DNA from: Chryseobacterium candidae
GTDB lineage: Bacteria > Bacteroidota > Bacteroidia > Flavobacteriales > Weeksellaceae
Direction of reading: 5' to 3'
Assembly (NCBI RefSeq): GCF_004916905.1
Contig: NZ_SDLV01000003.1
Coordinates: 186,001-250,000, forward strand
DNA: 64,000 nt
The translations under genes were made by a program, and so were the position numbers. The notes under the pieces are model-generated. The model saw nothing but the letters and a program-made list of their open reading frames with translations. It had not been told where the DNA came from and made no database searches. Below are positions 7,504 through 16,500 of this stretch, piece after piece. The stretch's first letter is position 1. Every line of letters starts with the position of its first letter.

Positions 7504-9079
7504 TAATTATTAATTTGGAATCATCAACCACCATCTCTTCCAAACAATTTTCAAGCCACGAGTAGCCGTAATCTGAAAAGAATACACTAAAGTTATAGAC
7601 TCTTTCCTGCCATGTTTTTGCGGGATGAACATCTAAAAACAGATTTTCAAGCCGTTCCAGCAATTCGTTCTGTTTTATTTTTTCAGCATGAAGCAGACGT
7701 TTTTTCATTCTTTTAAAAGATTTCAACTGTCGTACTTCTTCTGCCTTTACCATATTTCCAAAAGATTTTTCAGTGGTTTCCGCCGAAGCTTTCAATGCAG
7801 AAAAATTACTCATCAATAATTCTTCTTTTTCTTCAAGTAATTGTAAAATCGGATTATCTTTTAACATCTTCTGATGGGTAAGTACCGAGAAGTTATGGAA
7901 AAAATCTTCAATTTTAAGATCAAGTTTCTCAATTTTCCCCAATGTTTTTTCTTTCAGGAATAGCATCGAGTTTCTTGGAATAAGGATAGGGAAAGGTGTA
8001 TTAATTTTTGAGAAATAATCTTTCAGTTCCAGCCAGTACATGATTTCGGCATTTCCACCGATGTAGGCCAGATTTGGCAGTACATTTTCCTGATACACCG
8101 GACGCATCAATGCATTCGGACTGAATTTTTCAGGATGATTTTCCAATTCTTCAAGAATTTCTTCTTCTGTAAACTGAATAGGTTTATCTACAATACTATA
8201 TTTCTGTCCGTTAAATTCTATTCTGTCTCTGGTTTCAGAAAGGTAGAAAAGGTTTATTTCACGAGGGTTCACCTGAACCTTTCCGTATTTCTCTGTCAGA
8301 AACTTTACTTTATCTTCAGAAGTTTTCTGTAAGCTAAAATGAAGAAGCTCATCTTTAAAAATGGTCTTCATCTGATTTTTAAGTTCCTTAGAATCTCCGT
8401 CTACAATCAAAAGCCCAAATTCTGAGAAAAGACGATTGACAAGAATCTTAATAGCTTCCGTTAAAGTGTTTCCTGCCTTATAAGCTTCTTTCATCATTAA
8501 GATCAGCTCTGTACCGAAAATAGAATCTTTGAATTCTTTTTCAAATTCCGAAATAAAATAGGTATCAGTGATTTCAATTCTCCCTACCGGACCTCCGGAT
8601 TTCTCATGGGTTTCGTAATAATTATTCTCGGTTTTAAAATGATTGATCTCCGCAAAGTCATGGTCTTCCGAAGCCATCCAATACACCGGAACGAAATTAA
8701 AATCCGGGAAATTTTCTTTCAGATAAGTACATGTCTTTATCGTCTGAAGAATTTTATATACGAAGAAAACAGGTCCTGAAAACAAGTTTAGCTGATGCCC
8801 TGTCGTAATGGTGAACGTGTTGGGCAGTTTAATATTCTCAAGATTTTCTTTCTGCCTTGAAGATAGGGAAAGAGTTTCTAACTGACCTTCTAACACATCA
8901 GCTAAAATATTTCTTTTTTCTGAAGCAAAAGAATCTTTTTTCAGATGAATCTGCTGTCTGAAATGCTCTAAGGAAAATGTATAATTTTCAAAACCTTCAA
9001 TTTTCTGATGTAAAAAATCTTTTACCAATTGAGGAATGCTTTCTATATCGTTAAATGATATTTTATTAATTGTTTTCAA
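7493..9079 (-). CDS. bshC: Bacillithiol biosynthesis cysteine-adding enzyme BshC
   Basis: BshC is assigned to the last step of bacillithiol synthesis, joining cysteine to glucosaminyl-malate in the cytosol. The 528-residue length fits the family. TGHQLNLFSGPVFFVYKI near residue 94 and PVYWMASEDHDFAEINH near residue 130 are its signatures. Toward the C-terminus lies a charged helical region typical of the coiled-coil domain, with RQLKSFKRMKKRLLHAEKIK. Bacillithiol replaces glutathione as the main thiol in many Bacteroidetes. BshA and BshB are not in the window. The gene follows the porin-like gene after 12 nt, so these two probably share a transcript. Confidence 0.93.
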   Translation of the reverse strand: MKTINKISFNDIESIPQLVKDFLHQKIEGFENYTFSLEHFRQQIHLKKDSFASEKRNILADVLEGQLETLSLSSRQKENLENIKLPNTFTITTGHQLNLFSGPVFFVYKILQTIKTCTYLKENFPDFNFVPVYWMASEDHDFAEINHFKTENNYYETHEKSGGPVGRIEITDTYFISEFEKEFKDSIFGTELILMMKEAYKAGNTLTEAIKILVNRLFSEFGLLIVDGDSKELKNQMKTIFKDELLHFSLQKTSEDKVKFLTEKYGKVQVNPREINLFYLSETRDRIEFNGQKYSIVDKPIQFTEEEILEELENHPEKFSPNALMRPVYQENVLPNLAYIGGNAEIMYWLELKDYFSKINTPFPILIPRNSMLFLKEKTLGKIEKLDLKIEDFFHNFSVLTHQKMLKDNPILQLLEEKEELLMSNFSALKASAETTEKSFGNMVKAEEVRQLKSFKRMKKRLLHAEKIKQNELLERLENLFLDVHPAKTWQERVYNFSVFFSDYGYSWLENCLEEMVVDDSKLIIIAI

Positions 9080-9091
9080 CCTGTAAAGTTT

Positions 9092-11029
9092 TTAGTTGAA
9101 CAAATACCACACGATTCCGATATTCAATCTGAAATCATACACCGGGTAATGTGGAAATGCATATGCTTTGTTATTGGAAATCACTGTTCCTATCTGCTGT
9201 CCTTCTATGAAAAAGAACATTTTCTTCACCTTCATATTAATATAAACATCAGCGATAGGCTGTCCTCCAATGGAGAATGAATCTGCTCTTGGAAGGATAT
9301 ATTCATTAAGAACAGGGAAGTATTCTCTTGAAGCGAATTTAGAAAAGTAATATACTTTAACACCTGCCTGAATTTCTGCTGCTTTTTTGAAGGCCTGAGT
9401 CTGGTAGAAGAAATTGGCTCTACCAATGAAGCCCGGCATTGGAAGCAGATCTTTGTTCGTTAAGGTATTCTGGAAATGCACTCTTGTATTCAGATGGAAT
9501 TTGTTGAAGCTGAATGTAGCATCTCCTCCGATCTGAGAGATATTGACTGAATTGTCACTTTGCTTCGGACTTCCATTGCTGTCAAAGTACGTATAGTTAT
9601 CAACTCTGAAGTAATTGGCGAAAATTTCAGTTTTAAACCATTTCAGATTGATACTTCCTCCCACTTCCATTACAGACTGGTTCTTTGCATCTTCAAGATA
9701 ATAATTGAAATTATTATAAACGGAGGTATTCAATAAGTAATTGAATGAAGGATAGGCACTTTGGAAGTTCACTTTTGCATTAACAAAATAATCTTTGATG
9801 GGTTCAAATTTCAGATTATTGGTTGTTTTAAGGTAGCTTTTAAACTGGCTACCGTTTGAAAATTCCAGGAATGAATTCAGTTGAATTTTATCCCAAAGTT
9901 TTACCTGCAGATTTCCTACGGCTCCTATTCTGTTTTCTTTGAGTTCACCAGGAAAAGGCACATTGTTGAGTGCAACAATATCTCTTATCCCGAATTTAAT
10001 CATCTGATAACGTACACCAGCATCCAGCTTGAATTTTTCATTATTAAAGATAAGGCTTACTGTATTGCTGAAATTTTCAGAATATTTCTTGGTTGTGAGT
10101 GGAAAACCATTGACTAAATCTGTAGGATCATCATACCAATAAGATTCCAAAGCGGTTTGGTTATAATAGTATTTATTTCCCTGATGAGAAAGAATATGTC
10201 TTATGCTGAAAGGAAATTTCTCAGAATTGAATGGAGTAAACTGATGACTCAGATAATATCTTCTGTAAGAAAACTGCGAGCTTGAAGAAGCCAGATTTAC
10301 CTGTGCGTTTTGTCTGTTGCTATAATTACTGTCTCCACTCTGAAACAGATTATCTTCGGTAATCCCTCCACTTTCCTGATTATTTACATTCTGATGAAGA
10401 TAATGGGCAAAAAGCTCATAGTTTCCGCTTTTCGAAATATAATGCCCCGAGAATAACGTATTGTTGTTTGCTGACAATGAGTTTCTGTAAAGCCCCTGAG
10501 AACGAAGTCCCATATATTCAAGAGCGAAGTTGAATCTCTTTCCGATATTCTGGGTATAGGTTGATTTCAGAGCAGCTCCGTTACGCATTGCATTATGATA
10601 AATAAATGATGCGGTAGGTGTTTTTACATCATAGTATTTCACATCATTGGCTCCAATGATCATGTAAGATTTATTGGAAGGCAGTAAGGAAAGGTTTTCT
10701 TCCGGGTTTACCTCAAATACAAGTGGATTGAATCCTGAACCAATGTTGGCAGGCTGTACTCTTCCGAAGTTATCTTTATTATTTTGCTGTGAAAAGATAT
10801 AGGTTTTATCAAAAGTCATTACGGTATCAAAAACTTTCTTTTCAGAAAACTGAGTCTGATACTGGTAATCATTAATGGTAGGCTTAAAAATTTTCAGGGA
10901 ATCTTTTTTCCCGGAATCTATCACAAGGGTATCTTCTTTTTTGGACCGAGGCTTTGTCTCTGCTTTATTAACGACCTGAGCCCTGGCTACAAAACTTAAA
11001 GAGAAGAGTATGAAAAGGATGTACTTCAT
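9092..11029 (-). CDS. Putative porin, outer-membrane beta-barrel protein
   Basis: The 645-residue protein has a signal peptide (residues 1 to about 17, ending VARAQ). The rest is rich in alternating aromatic/polar strands such as YFVNAKVNFQSAYPSFNYLL and FHLNTRVHFQNTLTNKDLL, and it ends in LNIGIVWYLFN, close to the aromatic end of outer-membrane barrels. It resembles the Bacteroidetes 'putative porin' family, whose substrate is not known. It has its own -7 element and is separated from the SusD gene by a terminator; bshC follows after 12 nt. Confidence 0.75.
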   Translation of the reverse strand: MKYILFILFSLSFVARAQVVNKAETKPRSKKEDTLVIDSGKKDSLKIFKPTINDYQYQTQFSEKKVFDTVMTFDKTYIFSQQNNKDNFGRVQPANIGSGFNPLVFEVNPEENLSLLPSNKSYMIIGANDVKYYDVKTPTASFIYHNAMRNGAALKSTYTQNIGKRFNFALEYMGLRSQGLYRNSLSANNNTLFSGHYISKSGNYELFAHYLHQNVNNQESGGITEDNLFQSGDSNYSNRQNAQVNLASSSSQFSYRRYYLSHQFTPFNSEKFPFSIRHILSHQGNKYYYNQTALESYWYDDPTDLVNGFPLTTKKYSENFSNTVSLIFNNEKFKLDAGVRYQMIKFGIRDIVALNNVPFPGELKENRIGAVGNLQVKLWDKIQLNSFLEFSNGSQFKSYLKTTNNLKFEPIKDYFVNAKVNFQSAYPSFNYLLNTSVYNNFNYYLEDAKNQSVMEVGGSINLKWFKTEIFANYFRVDNYTYFDSNGSPKQSDNSVNISQIGGDATFSFNKFHLNTRVHFQNTLTNKDLLPMPGFIGRANFFYQTQAFKKAAEIQAGVKVYYFSKFASREYFPVLNEYILPRADSFSIGGQPIADVYINMKVKKMFFFIEGQQIGTVISNNKAYAFPHYPVYDFRLNIGIVWYLFN

Positions 11030-11046
11030 TATTCATTATTGTACAG

Positions 11047-11054
11047 CAAAAATA
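11047..11054 (-). promoter_or_regulatory. -7 promoter element of the porin-bshC transcript
   Basis: TATTTTTG on the minus strand matches TAnnTTTG exactly, about 18 nt before the porin ATG and right after the SusD terminator. The -33 region falls in the terminator arm and shows no TTG. Confidence 0.45.
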
Positions 11055-11074
11055 AGAAATAAAAGGACATAAAA

Positions 11075-11097
11075 AACCCCTGCTTTGAGCAGGGGTT
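11075..11097 (-). terminator. Terminator after the SusC/SusD operon
   Basis: AACCCCTGCT (11075-11084) and AGCAGGGGTT (11088-11097) form a perfect 10-bp stem with a 3-nt loop, followed on the minus strand by a T-run. It ends the SusC-SusD transcript. Confidence 0.85.
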
Positions 11098-11121
11098 CTA
11101 TATAAAATGATTATTGTATGA

Positions 11122-12561
11122 TTAATAACCAGGATTTTGCTGAATCTGAGGGTTATTATCAATTGCTCCTTGAGGAATTGGTAATTGCCACTTATGACTT
11201 GCAACAGGAAGCGACAATACAGTCGCAGGGTTTCCTGTTCCATTAGATTCAGGACCAAAGTTAGATCTTTGAATTGGCAACGCAAGTCTTTTTAAAGTAA
11301 AGAATCTGTCTGTTTCAAATGCTAATTCCAGTCTTCTTTCTAACATAATTGCGTTCCAAAGAGTTTGCCCAGTTTCTGTTCCAGAAACAAAGCCAGTATA
11401 TCTTTGTGCCCTTAACGTATTTAATAAACCTAGAGCTCCAGCTTCATTTCCTTTCTTATACATTGCTTCAGCAACATTTAATAGTACTTCCGAAGTTCTT
11501 AAATACTTAACATCAACAGCTTCAATAGGTTTATCTGTAGCTTGTTTGTATTTAATTACATTATTATAATTTTTACCATTAAAAGGAGAAGTTACAATGT
11601 AAGAAGACTTTCTAATATCTATGTCCTTAAATTTAGTATATAAATCATAGTCTACAACATATTCTGATTTAATCTGGCCTCCTACAGTCTGGTTATAAGC
11701 AGAGCCAGTTTTAATGTTTTCAATACTTGAATTCAATACTTTAAATAAAACTCCATCAACTGAAGTATCATTCCAGATATTTTTGAAAGTTCCAATTGTA
11801 CCTACACTTGGTTTTAGAGCAAGAGCTTTTTGTCCCCAAGTAATAGTATTATCATAATCACCCTTGTATAGATATACTCTTGATAGCATTCCTTGTACAG
11901 CAGCCTTTGTAAGTTTGCCTACATTCGCAGATTGTGTAATGTTTTGTTCCGCAAAAAGTAAATCACCAATAATTTTGTCATAAACCTGGTTTACGTTCAA
12001 ATTTCTTGTAGTCATTAAGAACGGATCAAATTTATCTACATATGCTATCCCCATTGACCCACCAGCATCCGCAGACTGAGTAGGTATTTTACAATATCTT
12101 CTTACGATATCAAAGTGAGCAATCGCACGAATTCCCCTTGCTTCAGCCTCTATATTAGTTCTAAATGCTCCTGATGGTAAATTATTAATCTTATCAAGAA
12201 CCGCATTAGCTCTGGCTGCTACAGCATAACCTCCTCCATAAACAGAAGTTATTTCTCCTACGTTTCCAGCAAAATTTAAATTGTAACCATCGTTATTTGA
12301 TCTTCTTCCCTGAGGATTCTGGATTAAGTTATCTGAAAGAATATCTGGAATTATTAATTGGCTATTATCACCAGCATAATATCCTCCAATCTTAAACGCG
12401 TCATAAGCATAATCTACTCCTCTTCTGAAGTCTCCCTCGGTTGTATAATAGTTATCTACAATCAGTCTATCATTTGGCACTACACTTAAATCATCAGTAC
12501 AAGACGCAACAGTGAAAGCCATTGATGCAAATAATACTATTCTTACTATATTTTTTTTCAT
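11122..12561 (-). CDS. SusD/RagB-family nutrient-binding outer-membrane lipoprotein
   Basis: SusD proteins are surface lipoproteins that cap a SusC barrel and deliver ligand to it. The 479-residue protein has a lipoprotein signal with lipobox TVASC (lipidated Cys21). SusD features include the early helix with DFRRGVDYAYDAFK, a TPR-like core, YLRTSEVLLNVAEAMYKKGN and the C-terminal ERRLELAFETDRFFTLKRL. The gene starts 12 nt after its SusC partner and ends at a strong terminator. No glycoside hydrolase or peptidase is adjacent, so the ligand cannot be guessed from context. Confidence 0.94.
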   Translation of the reverse strand: MKKNIVRIVLFASMAFTVASCTDDLSVVPNDRLIVDNYYTTEGDFRRGVDYAYDAFKIGGYYAGDNSQLIIPDILSDNLIQNPQGRRSNNDGYNLNFAGNVGEITSVYGGGYAVAARANAVLDKINNLPSGAFRTNIEAEARGIRAIAHFDIVRRYCKIPTQSADAGGSMGIAYVDKFDPFLMTTRNLNVNQVYDKIIGDLLFAEQNITQSANVGKLTKAAVQGMLSRVYLYKGDYDNTITWGQKALALKPSVGTIGTFKNIWNDTSVDGVLFKVLNSSIENIKTGSAYNQTVGGQIKSEYVVDYDLYTKFKDIDIRKSSYIVTSPFNGKNYNNVIKYKQATDKPIEAVDVKYLRTSEVLLNVAEAMYKKGNEAGALGLLNTLRAQRYTGFVSGTETGQTLWNAIMLERRLELAFETDRFFTLKRLALPIQRSNFGPESNGTGNPATVLSLPVASHKWQLPIPQGAIDNNPQIQQNPGY

Positions 12562-12573
12562 GATAAAATTGAA

Positions 12574-15369
12574 TTAGAAGTTAACTTGCACTCCCATTAG
12601 GAATGTTCTTGTATTTGGATAATTGTATAAACTTAAAGCTCCTGGAATAAATGCTCCATTATTAATTTGAGTTTCAGAAGCTACAGCAATTTCTGGATCT
12701 CCTGTGAAGTTTGTCCAAAGAGCTAAGTTCTGACCTGAACCATAAACTCTAATACTATTTACAGGAAGTTTTTCACCTAAAAATTTCTTATCAAATGTAT
12801 ATCCGATTTCTACTGATCTTAATCTTACAAAATCTGTTTTTTGTAAGAACTGATCTGTAGTTTGAAGACCATTTACATTTGGTTTTGGTAATACACCTGA
12901 ATCACCTGGATTTTTCCAATAGTTGAACGCATCAGTACTTAAGTTTTGGTTATAAGCAGAGAAGTCAACAAGGTTTTGTGCTACAATATTATAACTATAT
13001 CCACCTGTTTGGAATGAGAAATCTGCGTTTAAGTCAAAGCCTTTATATCTGAACGTTGTCCCAAAACCTCCATAAGCACTTGGCAATGTAGATTTTCCTG
13101 GCAGGAACTGAGCATCACCTGAACTATATACATTAGTGATAGAACCATCAAGTTTGTAATACAATGCATCTCCAGTTGTAGGATCTACACCTGCACTTTT
13201 AACCATTTTAAATACAGTTGGTTCATTTCCAATGCTCATGAATGTATAACCATCTAAACTAAGCTGAGTATTAGTTCCATACAAGCTCTTCACATTATAT
13301 TTAAGCATTGAAATATTTCCTCTTACAGACCAGTCAATATCTTTACTTCTAATAATATCAATGTTTAATTCAGATTCTAAACCTTTAATTTCGATGTTAC
13401 CTGCATTAGTAACACTCGAGAATAGATATCCACCTCCTTCATATTGTGTACTTGGAATTGCATAAAGGAAGTCCTTTCTATCATCCTTAAATACTTCCGC
13501 ACTTAATTTCACTCTGTTGTTCCACATTACGAAATCAACCCCTAAGTTTTGAGATGTTTTAGATTCCCATTTAAGGTTTTTATTTCCAACGTTGTTAGAT
13601 GGACCAGAAGTAGGATCTAAACCATAGTCACCAGATACGATCGAAACAAGGTTTTGGTAATCAGCAAGAGCAGAGATATTACCTGTTGTACCAATACTAT
13701 ATCTGAATTTAATATCATTGAAGAAAGGAACATCAAAGAAAGATTCTTTTGCTAAATTCCATGCTGCTGAAGCAGACCAGAAATTACCATATTTATTACC
13801 TTCCCCTAGTCTGGAGTTACCATCTCTTCTGATTGATCCGGATACTATATATCTGTTAGCATAATTATAGTCAACAACTCCTAATAAACTCACATAGTTT
13901 GTTGTAGTTGTGTTACCTGTAATAGCGAATGGAGTAGCTGCCGAACCTACGTCAGTAATATCTGGTCCTAGCATAACTCTTTTTGTACCAGATAAACTTC
14001 CAAATTGTTCCTGGCTATATTCGAATGCTGCAACTGCAGATACTTTATGTTGTCCGAAAGATCTTGAGAAGTCAAATCTGTTATTGAATACATATGTCCA
14101 GAAATCTGATCTTGTATCTCTGATACTTCCATCCGGATATCCATATACTTTAGCAATATCTGAACCTTTTCTTACAACATATTTGTTTTTTCTAAGGTCA
14201 TAAATTGTACCGAAAGTAGACTTAAATGATAATCCTTTAAAGAATTCATAGGTACCGAATACCTGCCCTGACAATCTTGTTCTCCAATCTGTTGTCACCT
14301 CATTTCTTCTAAGATCAATTGGGTTAATAGAGTTTGTTGTAGGGTTGAATGAACCATTTGAATTATAAATAGGTTCATATGGATTCAGTGAATATACTGA
14401 ATAGAATGGGCTTAATGCATTGTATGAGAATCGCTGATCCTGTGTCTTAACATTTACGACACCAAAATCAAAACCTAGCTTCATTTTATCCGTAATCTTC
14501 TGATCGAAGTTAAATCTTGCATTGTATCTTTTGAAACCTTCTAATTCCTGTAAGATCCCTGAGTCAGAATCATAACCAATAGAAGCATAATATGAATTTT
14601 TATCACCTCCACCTCTTACAGACAAGTTATGGTACTGAATACTTGAGTTTCTTAAAATTTCTTTTGACCAATCATGATCCTGCGCTAGCAATGCTGCTTT
14701 TTCTTGGTCTGTATAAAGCGGGTTTGGATTGATTCCAATTGTAGACATTTCATCTTCAAACTGAATCTTTTGTGCAGTATTCATCATTTTAAAGTTGATA
14801 TCCTTTGGCTTATAAGCAAAACCAAATCTTGTATCATATGTAATGGCAGGTTTTCCTAATTTACCCCTTTTAGTAGTAACTACGATAACCCCATTTGCAG
14901 CCCTAGCTCCATATACAGCAGTAGAAGCAGCATCTTTCAATTCGGTAACACTTTCAATATCTGTTGGAGGAATCGAGTTAAACTGACGCTGTGTCATATA
15001 AATACCATCAACCACGAATAATGGATCAGATGCTCCTAGAGTAGAAGACACATTGATAGCTCCTCTGATTCTAATTGATCCTGGTTCTCCTGGTTTACCA
15101 GAGTTTGTAGATACCTGCAAACCTGACATTTTACCTTGAAGCATGTTTGTAATACCGGTACTTGAAGCAGCCATCCTAGTTAGCTCATCTCCATTTACTA
15201 CAGAAACAGCTTGGGTAACTTCTTCTTTTTTCTTTTTTTGTACCCCAACTACAACAATCTCATCAATTACTTTAGTATTTGCTGTATCTTTTTTAGTTGT
15301 TTGCGCAAAAGCGGATTGTCCTAAAAAGAACATAACTCCTGCACTCAATACACATAATTTAACATTCAT
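12574..15369 (-). CDS. SusC/RagA-family TonB-linked outer-membrane protein
   Basis: This 931-residue receptor imports ligand across the outer membrane with TonB energy. It has a signal peptide ending SAFAQ near residue 23, then a TonB-box-like IDEIVVVGVQKKKKEEV. The plug motifs NMLQGKMSGLQV, SDPLFVVDGIYM and DIESVTELKDAASTAVYGAR follow. The barrel ends in GVQVNF with a terminal phenylalanine, as expected for BamA-assembled proteins. Like the receptor at the left edge it lacks the N-terminal carboxypeptidase-like domain. The SusD partner follows after 12 nt. A promoter with both boxes lies upstream. Confidence 0.94.
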   Translation of the reverse strand: MNVKLCVLSAGVMFFLGQSAFAQTTKKDTANTKVIDEIVVVGVQKKKKEEVTQAVSVVNGDELTRMAASSTGITNMLQGKMSGLQVSTNSGKPGEPGSIRIRGAINVSSTLGASDPLFVVDGIYMTQRQFNSIPPTDIESVTELKDAASTAVYGARAANGVIVVTTKRGKLGKPAITYDTRFGFAYKPKDINFKMMNTAQKIQFEDEMSTIGINPNPLYTDQEKAALLAQDHDWSKEILRNSSIQYHNLSVRGGGDKNSYYASIGYDSDSGILQELEGFKRYNARFNFDQKITDKMKLGFDFGVVNVKTQDQRFSYNALSPFYSVYSLNPYEPIYNSNGSFNPTTNSINPIDLRRNEVTTDWRTRLSGQVFGTYEFFKGLSFKSTFGTIYDLRKNKYVVRKGSDIAKVYGYPDGSIRDTRSDFWTYVFNNRFDFSRSFGQHKVSAVAAFEYSQEQFGSLSGTKRVMLGPDITDVGSAATPFAITGNTTTTNYVSLLGVVDYNYANRYIVSGSIRRDGNSRLGEGNKYGNFWSASAAWNLAKESFFDVPFFNDIKFRYSIGTTGNISALADYQNLVSIVSGDYGLDPTSGPSNNVGNKNLKWESKTSQNLGVDFVMWNNRVKLSAEVFKDDRKDFLYAIPSTQYEGGGYLFSSVTNAGNIEIKGLESELNIDIIRSKDIDWSVRGNISMLKYNVKSLYGTNTQLSLDGYTFMSIGNEPTVFKMVKSAGVDPTTGDALYYKLDGSITNVYSSGDAQFLPGKSTLPSAYGGFGTTFRYKGFDLNADFSFQTGGYSYNIVAQNLVDFSAYNQNLSTDAFNYWKNPGDSGVLPKPNVNGLQTTDQFLQKTDFVRLRSVEIGYTFDKKFLGEKLPVNSIRVYGSGQNLALWTNFTGDPEIAVASETQINNGAFIPGALSLYNYPNTRTFLMGVQVNF

Positions 15370-15397
15370 ATTAACAAATTTTAATATATTTTAGGAG

Positions 15398-15429
15398 CAA
15401 ATATGTTAATAAATATTAACACTAGCAAA
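15398..15429 (-). promoter_or_regulatory. Promoter of the SusC-SusD operon
   Basis: On the minus strand CATATTTG (15405-15398) matches the -7 consensus at 7 of 8 positions, and TTTG lies 20 nt upstream (15429-15426). Transcription would start about 20 nt before the SusC ATG. Confidence 0.5.
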
Positions 15430-15753
15430 TTTTTCACATTCACAAATCATAGATATATTCATTACAAACCAATATAATATCACAAAGAACATTAAAATTC
15501 ATAATATTACATGTAAAAAAATATTAAAATTTAAATTAGAAACTTAAATTATTTACTTTTTAACACTTTGAAACCAAAAGAAAAATAATTATTTATAATG
15601 AATCTAAATTAAAACAATACTAATATTCAGCCTTATAGCCGTTTTTTTTTATTTATATGATTATTATTTTTTATTTTTTTCAACACAAATACTTTATCCA
15701 ATTAAACAGATAAAAATTATCTAGTTTCTTTTCATTAATAACCAAAAAAAAAC
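15430..15753. other. AT-rich intergenic region between divergent genes
   Basis: About 320 bases of very AT-rich DNA with A and T runs separate the SusC promoter from the plus-strand secreted-protein gene. I find no open frame, RNA-like fold or clear TAnnTTTG element for the plus-strand gene here. Confidence 0.5.
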
Positions 15754-16431
15754 ATGAGAAAAATAGTGTTAACAGCTTTAGCCATATGCTTCAGTTTTAG
15801 CTTTGCACAAAATACACTTTCGGTAAATGGTGCGACAGGAGCACAATCCGTATTTGATGGCATCAACTCAACTACAGGTAAAACATTTAAATATGATGAG
15901 ATTGCAGGAGATTCCCCATATATTGGGAAAGAATTTTCTGATGCAAAGATTGCTGTTAATTATGAGCAGATTCCTATACGCTATAACAGCTACACTGATG
16001 AAATAGAATTTAAGAAAAACGGAAATGTTCAGGTTCTTCCAAAAACCACAGATTTTTCAAGAATTGAAGTTCTGTCTCCTAGACAAGTAATCGTTTTACT
16101 TGATACTTCAGATAATTTAAACGGATATTTTTTTGAATTGATCAACGGAAAAAACAATCTGTACAAAAAAATCAAAACTAAATTTACTGATGTTGTACCA
16201 GCCGCAAATTCTTATGCAAGTGAAAGACCTGCTAACTTCAGAACATTGCCTCCAGTGTACTACATCAAAACACAAAACGGCTTTATCAAGAAGCCTAAAA
16301 ATCAAAAGGATATTATTAATCAGTTTCCAGATAAAAAAGACAGCTTAACCACCTTCTTTAAATCCAATAAAATAAAGTTTGATAAGGATGAGGATTTAAT
16401 AAAGCTTGTTACCTTTTTGAATGAAAATTAA
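15754..16431 (+). CDS. Secreted protein of unknown function
   Basis: The 225-residue protein begins with a signal peptide (residues 1 to about 19, SFSFAQ). The mature part starts with NTLSVNGATGAQSVFDGI and has a strand-rich middle containing YNSYTDEIEFKKNGNVQVLP. The C-terminal third is lysine-rich and helical. I do not recognise a named domain; the layout resembles uncharacterised periplasmic proteins of Flavobacteriia. It is divergent from the SusC gene and ends at a bidirectional terminator shared with infB. It is probably monocistronic. Confidence 0.7.
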   Translation: MRKIVLTALAICFSFSFAQNTLSVNGATGAQSVFDGINSTTGKTFKYDEIAGDSPYIGKEFSDAKIAVNYEQIPIRYNSYTDEIEFKKNGNVQVLPKTTDFSRIEVLSPRQVIVLLDTSDNLNGYFFELINGKNNLYKKIKTKFTDVVPAANSYASERPANFRTLPPVYYIKTQNGFIKKPKNQKDIINQFPDKKDSLTTFFKSNKIKFDKDEDLIKLVTFLNEN

Positions 16432-16456
16432 CGAAATATTTATAAACAATCATAAA

Positions 16457-16487
16457 AAAAAGCAGGCATCTGAGATGCCTGCTTTTC
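16457..16487. terminator. Bidirectional terminator between the secreted-protein gene and infB
   Basis: AGCAGGCATC (16461-16470) and GATGCCTGCT (16474-16483) form a perfect 10-bp stem with a 3-nt loop. An A-run on the left and a T-run on the right allow use from both strands. Confidence 0.88.
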
Positions 16488-16500
16488 TTTTCTTAAATTA